Of a stretch of 14,898 nt of DNA, positions 7,314 through 14,815 are shown one piece after another (position 1 is the first letter of the stretch; every line of letters begins with the position of its first letter). The position numbers and the translations under genes are program-made. Below the pieces are notes generated by a model. That model saw nothing but the letters and a program-made list of their open reading frames with translations, searched no databases and was not told where the DNA came from. The stretch is taken from NCBI GenBank assembly GCA_002435545.1, contig DJNB01000152.1, positions 1,263-16,160 of the forward strand. The letters are read 5' to 3'. Origin of the DNA: Lachnoclostridium sp. UBA6475. Its GTDB lineage: Bacteria; Bacillota; Clostridia; Lachnospirales; Lachnospiraceae.

Positions 7314-8543
7314 ATGAAATTGTATCCACGCGAAAATTACTTAAAAAAAATACGCGGATTTTACCATGATGCAGATATGATAAAGGTAATAACGGGAGTT
7401 CGCAGATGCGGCAAGTCTTCTCTAATGAAAACAATTATGGAAGAATTAGAAGAGCAGGGAATAGCAGATACAAATTTAATTATGATTGATTTGGATGCAA
7501 AGAAGTATAAACATATAAAAAACCCTGATTTATTGGAAAATGAAATTGATAAGTACAGTATGCTTCAGGGGATGAAATATGTGTTTATTGATGAAATACA
7601 GAATATAACAGGATTTGAAGAAGTGATAAATGCATATCGTGGGGAAGGGAATTACTCTATATTTATCACAGGTTCAAATTCGTATTTACTAAGTGGCGAG
7701 TTGATTACAAAATTAACTGGCCGGTATATTGAATTTGAAATGATGCCATTGTCATTTGAAGAATATGTTGACATGAAAAAATTTCTAGGCAAGAATGTAA
7801 ATCAAAATCTTACTCAGGAATTGGATATGTATTTGCAAGAGGGCGGTTTTCCAAAGACCTTATTTTATGATAATCCGGAAGATAAGAGAACTTATATCAA
7901 GAGTATTATAAGTGAAATATTAGAAAAAGACATAAGGCGTAGAGTGAAGATAAATAATACTTCTGTATTTGAACGTGTACAGACATATCTTATAAATAAT
8001 TTTGGCGCGACGACAAGCTTGACAAGTATGTTAAAAGAACTGCATAAAGCGGGAATGAATATCAAACGAGAAACATTAAATCGGTATATTCAAATATTGC
8101 TGGATGCGAAAATATTATATGAATGTAAGCGGTTTGATCTGAAATCAAAAAAATCAATTAGAGGAGAACAAAAATATTATTTATCGGATCTTGGATTTTA
8201 TTTTGCAACGAATACAGATAATAGGATTAATTATGGACCGGCATTAGAAAATATAGTGTATGGTTATGCAAAAGCAAAAGGGTATGCAATTAGTATTGGA
8301 AGAATTGGCAGGTTGGAATGTGATTTTATTATGCGCCAGCAGATGACGGATTACAGTTATGTCCAAGTATCGATGACAATTATGGCAAGCAAAGAAACGG
8401 AAGATAGAGAATATTCGCCATTAGAAGCTATTGCAGATAATTATCCAAAATACGTGCTGACAAGAAATGATATGATTCAGAAACGTAATGGAATAATACA
8501 CAGTAATATTCCTGAATTTATGGTAAATGGAGAATTGTTTTAG
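7314..8543 (+). CDS. AAA_14/DUF4143-family ATPase
   Basis: The 409-residue protein has the standard layout and length of the ATP-binding AAA_14/DUF4143 family. Walker A is G28-V-R-R-C-G-K34-S-S. Walker B is YVFID93-E94-IQ. A sensor-like TGSNS is at 119-123, followed by the family's GRYIEFEMMPLSFEEY. A winged-helix-like section occupies roughly 220-270, and the C-terminal DUF4143 domain runs from about 280 to 385. DUF4143 has been related to PD-(D/E)xK nuclease folds. Here the corresponding E-C-D-F-I ... Y-V-Q-V-S segment (about 336-356) has serine where a catalytic lysine would be expected, so nuclease activity is doubtful. The cellular role of the family is unsettled. The gene is single, has its own promoter and terminator, is visibly richer in A+T and in ATA/TTA/AAA codons than its neighbours, and is bracketed by direct repeats, all suggesting separate acquisition. 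Confidence 0.87.
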   Translation: MKLYPRENYLKKIRGFYHDADMIKVITGVRRCGKSSLMKTIMEELEEQGIADTNLIMIDLDAKKYKHIKNPDLLENEIDKYSMLQGMKYVFIDEIQNITGFEEVINAYRGEGNYSIFITGSNSYLLSGELITKLTGRYIEFEMMPLSFEEYVDMKKFLGKNVNQNLTQELDMYLQEGGFPKTLFYDNPEDKRTYIKSIISEILEKDIRRRVKINNTSVFERVQTYLINNFGATTSLTSMLKELHKAGMNIKRETLNRYIQILLDAKILYECKRFDLKSKKSIRGEQKYYLSDLGFYFATNTDNRINYGPALENIVYGYAKAKGYAISIGRIGRLECDFIMRQQMTDYSYVQVSMTIMASKETEDREYSPLEAIADNYPKYVLTRNDMIQKRNGIIHSNIPEFMVNGELF

Positions 8544-8564
8544 CAATCATAGCAATCCACAAGC

Positions 8565-8592
8565 AAAGGTGCAGATTTTTCTGCACCTTTTT
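8565..8592 (+). terminator. Rho-independent terminator after the DUF4143 gene
   Basis: A 10-bp perfect stem (8565-8574 with 8581-8590) has a 6-nt loop and continues into a T tract to 8592. It begins 22 nt after the stop codon. Its core is the same hairpin as at 7176. Confidence 0.88.
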
Positions 8593-8600
8593 GAATACAA
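8567..8600 (+). repeat. Direct repeat, right copy, flanking the DUF4143 gene
   Basis: This is the partner of 7176-7209, with 32 of 34 positions identical. The A/C difference at 8598 and the G/A in the loop suggest the duplication is not brand new. Confidence 0.85.
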
Positions 8601-8692
8601 ATTTTTTCCTCCCCCACCCGACCAAATGTGTTATTATTTTATCTAATAGTTGTAGTACTTAATTTCAAGGCTTTGGAAGAAAGGAACATATC

Positions 8693-9220
8693 ATGGATAC
8701 GAAACTTGTCATACAAGCGAAAAAACATAATAAAGAAGCCTTTGTGAAACTGGTAGAGGAGAATCAGGCGAGTATGTATAAAGCCGCCATTGCCATTTTG
8801 CAAAATGACGAGGATGCCGCGGATGCGATACAGGAGGCGATCCTTGTCTGCTGGGAAAAGATTGGTTCTCTGCGGCATGCTGGATATTTCAAGACATGGA
8901 TGATGCGGATTTTAATTCACCAGTGTTATGCGATTTATAATCAAAAGAAAAGGATGGTTGCGGCGGATCATTTGCCGGATGTGGCGGATTGCGCCGAACG
9001 ATACGGAGAGATCGAGTGGCGGGAAATGTTAGGCTGTTTAAGTGAAAAGCAGCGCATTGTCGTGGAACTTTATTATGGACAGCAGTTTAAGGTGCGGGAA
9101 ATTGCGGAGGCATTGCAAATTGGACAAAGCGCGGTAAAAAGCCGACTGCAGTCAGCGAGAAAAACGCTGGAACAGTATTATGATATCGGGAAAACGGCAT
9201 CGGATGATGCGGACGATTGA
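8693..9220 (+). CDS. ECF-subfamily RNA polymerase sigma factor (sigma-70 family)
   Basis: At 175 residues this is the usual size for an ECF sigma factor with only regions 2 and 4. Region 2 spans about 10-80: DEDAADAIQEAILVCWEKI is the polymerase-binding helix and YFKTWMMRILIHQCY is region 2.4-like. Region 4 spans about 113-165: LSEKQRIVVELYY, then the helix-turn-helix VREIAEALQIGQSAVKSRLQSARKTL, which would read the -35 element. The tail is acidic (DDADD). AAAGGA-like sequence at 8680-8686 supports the ATG. The 92 bases between the upstream terminator and this gene contain a T-rich and a C-rich block but no clear housekeeping promoter; an autoregulated ECF promoter is plausible though I could not assign one. 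The anti-sigma gene follows after 19 nt. Confidence 0.9.
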   Translation: MDTKLVIQAKKHNKEAFVKLVEENQASMYKAAIAILQNDEDAADAIQEAILVCWEKIGSLRHAGYFKTWMMRILIHQCYAIYNQKKRMVAADHLPDVADCAERYGEIEWREMLGCLSEKQRIVVELYYGQQFKVREIAEALQIGQSAVKSRLQSARKTLEQYYDIGKTASDDADD

Positions 9221-9226
9221 TAAATT

Positions 9227-9232
9227 GGAGGG
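9227..9232 (+). promoter_or_regulatory. Ribosome binding site fixing the anti-sigma start
   Basis: GGAGGG lies 7 nt before the ATG at 9240. An upstream in-frame ATG at 9180 would overlap the sigma gene by 41 nt and has no comparable site, so 9240 is preferred. Confidence 0.75.
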
Positions 9233-9239
9233 ATTGAGC

Positions 9240-10253
9240 ATGGATACATATAAAAAATGGTTTGATGGGATTCGGGGAGACGAGGAAGTGCCGGAGGTGG
9301 TAAGGCAGACTGTTCAGGATACGTTACAGTGGCTGCCGGATGTGCCGGAAAAACAGCAAAAGAATAACACTTGGAAAAAATTAGCAGCTGCCGCGGCAGT
9401 GTTTGCTGTCATATGTGGTGTGCTGGTGGTAAATCCATCACTGGCGGCAAAACTTCCGGTTATTGGATCCATTTTTCAGCAGGTGGAGAAAGAGGCTGTT
9501 TACTCCGGCGAGTATACGGATTCAAAGAAGATCATACCGGAAAAAACGGGCAGTCTAAGTGCGGAGAGCCAGGGGATTAAACTGACGGCATCCGAAGTTT
9601 ACTGCGATGGATTTTCGGTATATGTGACGATGCAGATGCAGGGCGAGGATATGGATTTTTCAAAAGAAGGGAAACGGATCTGTGTGAAAGCCCGGTACGG
9701 TTTCGACCAGCCAATGACGCGGGAAGATTCGGATATTCTGATCGATGGAAAATGTGTGGATAAGCATACATTTATCGGAATGATGAAATTTGATAAAACG
9801 GATGTCATTAAAAAAGATGGAACTCTTCAGATCCGGATTTTGACAATTTACAGGCAGGAGGAATCGATTTCCGGTTTGTGGGAATTTGAGATCCCATATA
9901 CGGTCTATGAGGAGGGAAGCAGAGAGATAGCTGTCAATAAAAAGTTAAGCAGTCATTTGACGATAAAAAATGTATTTATATCTCCTTATCAGATTGTCGT
10001 ATTTACAAAGGAAAGCGGGGGCGTGCACAGCCGGATTGCGTTGTTTGACCAAAACGGCAGGAAAATTTCTTTCGAAGAAATCGGAGAGAAAGAGGGGCAG
10101 TGGGAGCGGAAATTATATGCAAGAAGAGGGCGCGTGATAACGAAATTGTATGGCTATGTTACGACGGAAGAAGGGCTTGCATTGCAGAAGGCGAAAACGA
10201 GAAACGAGGCAAAACGCCTGTCCATGTATCAGTTTTGTGTGGACGTTTTATAA
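9240..10253 (+). CDS. DUF4179-family membrane anti-sigma factor
   Basis: The 337-residue protein starts with a 47-residue cytoplasmic segment that would bind the sigma factor. A single membrane span follows at about 48-65 (LAAAAAVFAVICGVLVV), then the NPSLAAKLPVIGSIF stretch characteristic of DUF4179 proteins, and an extracytoplasmic beta-rich region of about 250 residues. DUF4179 occurs in RsiV-like anti-sigma factors, so this protein should hold the ECF sigma factor at the membrane and release it on a signal, probably by stepwise proteolysis. I do not recognise the DUF3298 lysozyme-binding domain of RsiV in the C-terminal part; it may instead belong to the DUF5643-like outer domains seen on other DUF4179 proteins. 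The signal is therefore unknown. It lies 19 nt after the sigma gene and 15 nt before the peptidase gene. Confidence 0.85.
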   Translation: MDTYKKWFDGIRGDEEVPEVVRQTVQDTLQWLPDVPEKQQKNNTWKKLAAAAAVFAVICGVLVVNPSLAAKLPVIGSIFQQVEKEAVYSGEYTDSKKIIPEKTGSLSAESQGIKLTASEVYCDGFSVYVTMQMQGEDMDFSKEGKRICVKARYGFDQPMTREDSDILIDGKCVDKHTFIGMMKFDKTDVIKKDGTLQIRILTIYRQEESISGLWEFEIPYTVYEEGSREIAVNKKLSSHLTIKNVFISPYQIVVFTKESGGVHSRIALFDQNGRKISFEEIGEKEGQWERKLYARRGRVITKLYGYVTTEEGLALQKAKTRNEAKRLSMYQFCVDVL

Positions 10254-10268
10254 GAAAAGAGGATAATT

Positions 10269-11786
10269 ATGAAGAAAAGAATAGGTATGGCAGTGGTTTT
10301 GCTGGCAGTAATGGGAACGATAATGGCAGCGGCAGCGTTTGTTTTGCTGCACAAAGATTCGACAAGAGTAGAACAAAGTCGTGAAACAATAAAGCAGGAA
10401 ACAATTGAAAATGAGGGGAAAGCGTACGCAAGCCGGTACAAACTGCAAGTTTCGCTCGATACAAAAAAGAAAGTTCTTTCCGGAACGGTCTGCGCGACGA
10501 TTAAGAACGCAACGGACGAGGATTTGAATCGTATTTGTGTACGAAACTGGGCAGCAGCCATCCTAAAGGGAACAACGGTGAAAACCGAGATTTTTTCGGC
10601 AAAAATAGGAAAAAAGAATTTGCAGATTACGAAAAAAGAGGATGCCTCGGTACTCTATTTATCCGCTGCAAACCGGCTTCTCGTGCCGGCTCGCAGCTTT
10701 GTCGATGTGGTATTTTCTTTTCGGACAGAGATTCCAAAGCAGAAAAACCGTTTTGGTTATGTTCGCTTTGATGGGCACGAAATGTATCAGCTTTCGTTTT
10801 GCTTTCCAAGTATATCTCTGTATCAAGAAGGAAATTGGAATGAAAATCCGTATTTAGGTGATAACGACGAAACGTATGTCAATGAGGCAGCCGATTACGA
10901 CGTTACATTTTTGCATCCGAAAAAATATACCGTTGCAGCGACCGGCACGGAGTGTCCGGCGCAAGAGGGAACGAGGATTACCGGCAAAAAGTTACGGGAA
11001 TTTGCGGCGGTTGTGTCGGATGATTTCTGCCGCCTGGATGCCCGCGAGGGGAAGACGGACATAACCATCCTGGCTCCCAATTATAAGAAAAATGAGGGCT
11101 ATTATAAATATTCACTCCGGCTTGCCAAAGAAGCAGTCCGCGTATTTTCGGAAAAGATAGGGGAGTATCCGTTTGCGGAGTTGAAGATCGTGCATTGCTT
11201 CTTTGATGGTGCGATGGAATATCCGGGACTTTGTATGATCGGTATGCCCGATGTAAAACAATTCCGCAGTATCGAGAAGGATTCTTATGGGGCGCTCGAA
11301 TCGCATGTTCCGCATGAAATTGCGCATCAGTGGTTTTACGCGGCAATCGGAAATGACTCGTATAAAGAGCCGTGGCTGGACGAGGGATTTAGTGAGTTCT
11401 GCGAAGATGTTTTATTTCCATATTTTGCCAGCAAAAAACTTCAGAAGAAATTGTGGGGGGACAAGTATGCTTCCCGCAAAGACATGGATACATGGTTTCA
11501 GAAAATCGTTATTCCTCAGACAACGAGGGCAAAGGCAATCAACGGGAAGGTGAGTGATTATCAGGAATCGTCGGAGGAATATTCGACCTGTGTCTATGAG
11601 GGTGGCAAACTATTTTTGTATGAATTGTGGAAAACGATGGGAGGTAAAACATTTTTTGAAATGCTGCAAAAATATTATCAGACGTATCAGTTCCGGATTG
11701 TGACGACAGAGGATTTTTTAAGCATGGTTCGGGCATATGGAAAGGATGAGAAAGTGGAGCAGATTATTGAGCGGTATGTGGAGTGA
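10269..11786 (+). CDS. M1-family (gluzincin) zinc metallopeptidase, membrane-anchored or exported
   Basis: The M1 signature is complete: H349-E350-I-A-H353, then 18 residues, then E372 (in WLDEGFSEF), giving the three zinc ligands and the catalytic glutamate. G314-A-M-E-Y, the exopeptidase-site motif (GxMEN in classical members, Y in last place here), precedes it by about 31 residues. Residues 9-27 form a hydrophobic segment after MKKRIGM, either an uncleaved anchor or a signal peptide, so the enzyme acts outside the membrane. Residues 50-260 fit the N-terminal beta domain. At 505 residues it ends soon after the catalytic domain and lacks the long ERAP-type C-terminal domain. AAGAGG at 10257-10262 supports the ATG. 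Cotranscription with the sigma/anti-sigma pair suggests it is an effector of that response or trims peptides at the envelope. Its substrate is unknown. Confidence 0.88.
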   Translation: MKKRIGMAVVLLAVMGTIMAAAAFVLLHKDSTRVEQSRETIKQETIENEGKAYASRYKLQVSLDTKKKVLSGTVCATIKNATDEDLNRICVRNWAAAILKGTTVKTEIFSAKIGKKNLQITKKEDASVLYLSAANRLLVPARSFVDVVFSFRTEIPKQKNRFGYVRFDGHEMYQLSFCFPSISLYQEGNWNENPYLGDNDETYVNEAADYDVTFLHPKKYTVAATGTECPAQEGTRITGKKLREFAAVVSDDFCRLDAREGKTDITILAPNYKKNEGYYKYSLRLAKEAVRVFSEKIGEYPFAELKIVHCFFDGAMEYPGLCMIGMPDVKQFRSIEKDSYGALESHVPHEIAHQWFYAAIGNDSYKEPWLDEGFSEFCEDVLFPYFASKKLQKKLWGDKYASRKDMDTWFQKIVIPQTTRAKAINGKVSDYQESSEEYSTCVYEGGKLFLYELWKTMGGKTFFEMLQKYYQTYQFRIVTTEDFLSMVRAYGKDEKVEQIIERYVE

Positions 11787-11863
11787 TCCTCACACAAAAG
11801 CAAGGGAAGGAAAAAACAGGTTGATGCCACTTCATGAAATGCCTTGAAATGAACATGAACGGG

Positions 11864-11877
11864 AATCCAAAAGGATT
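11864..11877 (+). promoter_or_regulatory. Small inverted repeat at the -35 region of the surface-protein promoter
   Basis: AATCC (11864-11868) and GGATT (11873-11877) form a perfect 5-bp inverted repeat with a 4-nt centre, abutting TTTACA. It is too weak and too far from a T run to be a good terminator for the peptidase operon. It may be an operator or chance. Confidence 0.3.
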
Positions 11878-11905
11878 TACAAATGCAGGTTTTTTATGTT
11901 ATACT
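11876..11905 (+). promoter_or_regulatory. Extended -10 promoter of the large surface-protein gene
   Basis: TATACT (11900-11905) is preceded by TGT (11897-11899), an extended -10. TTTACA (11876-11881) gives an 18-nt spacer. Transcription would start near 11912 and leave a 45-nt AT-rich leader with GGGAG at 11945-11949 before the ATG at 11957. Confidence 0.7.
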
Positions 11906-11956
11906 TAACTAAATTTTTTATAAAATTTTTATATTCAAAGAAAAGGGAGAGAAAAA

Positions 11957-14815
11957 ATGCGAAAACAAGGTAAAAAATTATTAGCATATGTGCTTGCGTT
12001 TATTATCGCTGTCACTTCTGTATTTACAGGAGAAGTGACAGTAAAGGCAGCAGCATTAAACGGAACGGCAGATGGTATCTTTACAAGGACAAATAAGAAT
12101 CTAGAGCTTGTCGCTACGTTAAATACGAATGTTACCACCAAACTGGAATTAGAGCTGAATGACGGAGAAAACGCATATATTGATGGACAGGGATTTTCGC
12201 TGACGGGAGTGAGCGCCGGCACCTATCCGACACGACCGTCGTCAGCGCCCGCATTGAGAGTGACAGGAGAAGGAACGGTGTATTTGAAAAATATCCGGAT
12301 GCAGGGCGGAGCAGGACAGGATGGTTATGCTCCTAGTCCGGGGCTTGTTGTGGAGTCTTCCAAGGTGTCAGTGGTTTTGCAGGAAAATGTTACCATTGTC
12401 GGAGGAGAGACAGTGACAGGACGCACAGAGGGAGATCAAAATGTAAACGGGGCAGAAGGAATTCTGTTTAACGGAGATTCATTGACGATTGACAACGGAA
12501 GCAATGTTACGATCCAGGGGGCAGATGGACAGGATGGCCGCAGAGGAGAAGCGGATAGTGTCTATAGTTCGGAGCCGGGGGCTGCAATGAATTTTTCCGG
12601 CAACAGATTCACCGTGAATGATAGTGCGTCACTGAAACTGATCGGTGGAAATGGCGGGAATGGCGCAGATGGTTTAAAAGAGGTATCGAACGCCGATCAG
12701 GAGTCCGATTATAAAGCAGATGGATGGGATGGAGCTAGCTCCGCAGGTGTTTTGAAATTTAACGGAACAATCTTTGATATTGCCGGAGACGCTACTGTCG
12801 AATACAGTGGTGGAAAGGGAGGCAAAGCAGGAGCAGCAGGCACCTACTACGATTCGTCCAATGTACTTCAGGACGGAAACCCCGGAATGGCAGGAGAAGA
12901 TGGCAGATTGCTTTTCTATTATGGAGGTGGTATTTTTTCGGATGAAGCGTTGTTACAGACAGCGGTTTCCAAAGAGGAGACAGCCAGGATTACGCTGCAT
13001 TATCCAAATGAAGTTCTGACATATTATGGAAAAATTGGCAAGGAAATAAATATGGCATATCTGGCTAATGAGAAATATCATAAGGCAGTGCAGTGGTATA
13101 CGGATGAGAACTATTGCACAGGGGCAGGAGAATCTTATACGATTACGGGAGATACGGATCTATATGCCACAGAGGAGTTTACGATCAGTTTTGTTACCGG
13201 TGAAGGCGTTACCCCGCTGTCGGAACAGAAAGTAATGTATCCGGGGACAGCGCTCAGCCCGGCACCACCGGAAAAAAACGGATATACCTTTGCCGGCTGG
13301 TATCGCGATGCAGAATGTACCGAGGCATATGATTTTACCACTCTTGTAACAGAGAATATTACGCTATATGCAAAATGGAACATCAATACGTATGATGTAA
13401 CATTTGACACCGCAGGCGGAAGTGCGGTAGAAAGTCAGTCTGTGGAGTATAATTCAGCGGCAGCCAGTCCGGAAGTACCGGTGAAAACCGGCTATACGTT
13501 TGCAGGCTGGTATCGCGATGCAGAATGTACCGAGGCATATGATTTTACGACTCCTGTAACAGAAAATATTATGTTGTATGCAAAATGGAATCTCAATACC
13601 TATCGTGTAACATTTGACACCGTAGGAGGAAGCGCAGTAGAAAGCCAGTCCGTGGAGCATAATGCAACAGTAGTCAGTCCGGAAACACCGGTGAAAACCG
13701 GATATACGTTTGCCGGTTGGTATCGCGATGCAGAATGTACCGAGGCATATGATTTTACGACTCCTGTAACAGAAAATATTACGCTGTATGCAAAATGGAA
13801 TGAAATACCGAAAGTGACGCCGACGCCAACTGTTGCACCGCAGCCGACAGCACCGGTACAGCCAACCGCAGTGCCGGAGCCGACGATGATACCGGAGCCA
13901 ACGGCAACCGTACAGCCGACAGTCACACCGGAGCCAACGGCAACCGTACAGCCAACCGACGCACCGGAGCCAACGGCAACCGTACAGCCAACCGTCGCAC
14001 CGGAGCCAACGGCATCAGTACAGCCGACTATCGCACCAGAGCCGACGGTCGCACCACAGCCAACGGCAACCGTACAACCAACCGTCGCACCGGAGCCAAC
14101 GGCAACCATACACCCGACCGTCGCACCGGAGCCGACCGTAGTGCCAGTGCCGACGGTCACACCGGAGCCAACGGAACCCGTACAGCCGACCGTTGTACCG
14201 CAGCCAACAACAGTGCCGGAGCCGACCGTAGTGCCAGAGCCGACGACACCCTCGGAGCCAATCGTTACACCACAGCCGATTATACCGGCACAGCCAACGC
14301 CGGGACCGGAGCCGACAGCAACAGTAACGTTAAATGTCTCATCCCTTGTACTGCAGAAAGGAAAGAGTACAACGGCGGTAAAAGCGACGCTTACCAAAGG
14401 GGATTCCATTGAAAAATGGGAATCTTCCGATACCAAGGTAGCAACCGTAACCAAAAAGGGAAAGATTAAGGCCAAAAAGGTGGGTACGGCTGTCATTACC
14501 GTTACCACCCAAAGAGGTGCATCTGCCTCGGTTGAGGTAAAAGTCCGGAAAACAAAGGTTAAGACAGAGAAACTGACGCTGACGAATATCGAAAAGCAGA
14601 AGCTGACACTCAAAAAGGGAAAAATCTTTAAGATAAAAACGGAACTGACACCGCTGACTTCGCAGGAGAAGATAACATATAAATCTTCGGACAAAAAAGT
14701 GGCGAAGGTGAGTAAAACCGGAAAGATCAAAGCTGTGAAAGCAGGAAAGGCCGTAATCACAGTAAAGAGTGGAGACAAAATGGTAAAAGTAAAAGTGTCG
14801 GTAAAGAAGAAATAA
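11957..14815 (+). CDS. Large secreted surface protein: Gly-rich beta-helix-like region, three InlB/Flg_new repeats, Pro-Thr linker, two Big_2-like domains
   Basis: The 952-residue protein opens with a clear signal peptide (MRKQGKK, hydrophobic core 9-24, probable cleavage near VKA-A at 31-32). Residues 35-330 alternate short beta strands such as SLTIDNGSNVTIQGA with Gly-Asp-rich turns (near 115, 188, 230 and 285), resembling a pectin-lyase-like right-handed beta helix. Residues 406-615 are three 70-residue InlB B-repeat/Flg_new units ending in LYAKWN, each with GYTFAGWYRDAECTEAYDF. Residues 620-785 are a P-x-P-T linker. About 788-865 and 868-950 are Big_2-like domains (SSDTKVATVTKKGKIKAKKVGTAVITV and a second SSDKKVAKVSK version). 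There is no LPxTG or other obvious anchor, and the chain ends in KVSVKKK, so the protein is secreted or held non-covalently by its basic end. It is probably an adhesin or matrix protein; no catalytic site is visible. Confidence 0.87.
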   Translation: MRKQGKKLLAYVLAFIIAVTSVFTGEVTVKAAALNGTADGIFTRTNKNLELVATLNTNVTTKLELELNDGENAYIDGQGFSLTGVSAGTYPTRPSSAPALRVTGEGTVYLKNIRMQGGAGQDGYAPSPGLVVESSKVSVVLQENVTIVGGETVTGRTEGDQNVNGAEGILFNGDSLTIDNGSNVTIQGADGQDGRRGEADSVYSSEPGAAMNFSGNRFTVNDSASLKLIGGNGGNGADGLKEVSNADQESDYKADGWDGASSAGVLKFNGTIFDIAGDATVEYSGGKGGKAGAAGTYYDSSNVLQDGNPGMAGEDGRLLFYYGGGIFSDEALLQTAVSKEETARITLHYPNEVLTYYGKIGKEINMAYLANEKYHKAVQWYTDENYCTGAGESYTITGDTDLYATEEFTISFVTGEGVTPLSEQKVMYPGTALSPAPPEKNGYTFAGWYRDAECTEAYDFTTLVTENITLYAKWNINTYDVTFDTAGGSAVESQSVEYNSAAASPEVPVKTGYTFAGWYRDAECTEAYDFTTPVTENIMLYAKWNLNTYRVTFDTVGGSAVESQSVEHNATVVSPETPVKTGYTFAGWYRDAECTEAYDFTTPVTENITLYAKWNEIPKVTPTPTVAPQPTAPVQPTAVPEPTMIPEPTATVQPTVTPEPTATVQPTDAPEPTATVQPTVAPEPTASVQPTIAPEPTVAPQPTATVQPTVAPEPTATIHPTVAPEPTVVPVPTVTPEPTEPVQPTVVPQPTTVPEPTVVPEPTTPSEPIVTPQPIIPAQPTPGPEPTATVTLNVSSLVLQKGKSTTAVKATLTKGDSIEKWESSDTKVATVTKKGKIKAKKVGTAVITVTTQRGASASVEVKVRKTKVKTEKLTLTNIEKQKLTLKKGKIFKIKTELTPLTSQEKITYKSSDKKVAKVSKTGKIKAVKAGKAVITVKSGDKMVKVKVSVKKK
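13172..13801 (+). repeat. Three 210-bp tandem repeats encoding InlB/Flg_new units
   Basis: The units are 13172-13381, 13382-13591 and 13592-13801, with a strict 210-bp period: the run beginning tatcgcgatgcagaatgta occurs at 13301, 13511 and 13721. Units two and three are the most alike, suggesting the latest duplication or recent gene conversion. Each unit encodes one extracellular repeat, so unequal recombination would change protein length in whole domains. Confidence 0.9.
13820..14320 (+). repeat. Pro-Thr linker repeats, including a 36-bp tandem core
   Basis: The region encodes P-E-P-T, V-Q-P-T and V-A-P-E-P units. Within it a 36-bp unit starting ccggagccaacggc recurs at 13892, 13928, 13964 and 14000 with few changes, coding P-E-P-T-A-T-V-Q-P-T-x-x. 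Around it the units are diverged 12-18 bp versions. The encoded chain should be extended and is a possible site for O-glycosylation. Confidence 0.85.

Noticed and set aside
7206..8600. DUF4143 cassette as an insertion sequence
   Set aside because: No transposase is encoded, and the inverted repeat arms both lie on the left side of the gene with no copy at the right end.
9180..9239. Upstream ATG start for the anti-sigma factor
   Set aside because: It would overlap the sigma gene by 41 nt and has no good ribosome site; GGAGGG stands before the ATG at 9240.
10229..10561. Several overlapping open frames on both strands at the start of the peptidase gene
   Set aside because: These are shadows of the M1 peptidase reading frame, which has a ribosome site and a complete zinc motif.
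13892..14035. Regular 36-bp repeats resembling a CRISPR array
   Set aside because: The units are contiguous with no unique spacers and are in frame with the surface-protein gene; they encode P-E-P-T-A-T-V-Q-P-T.
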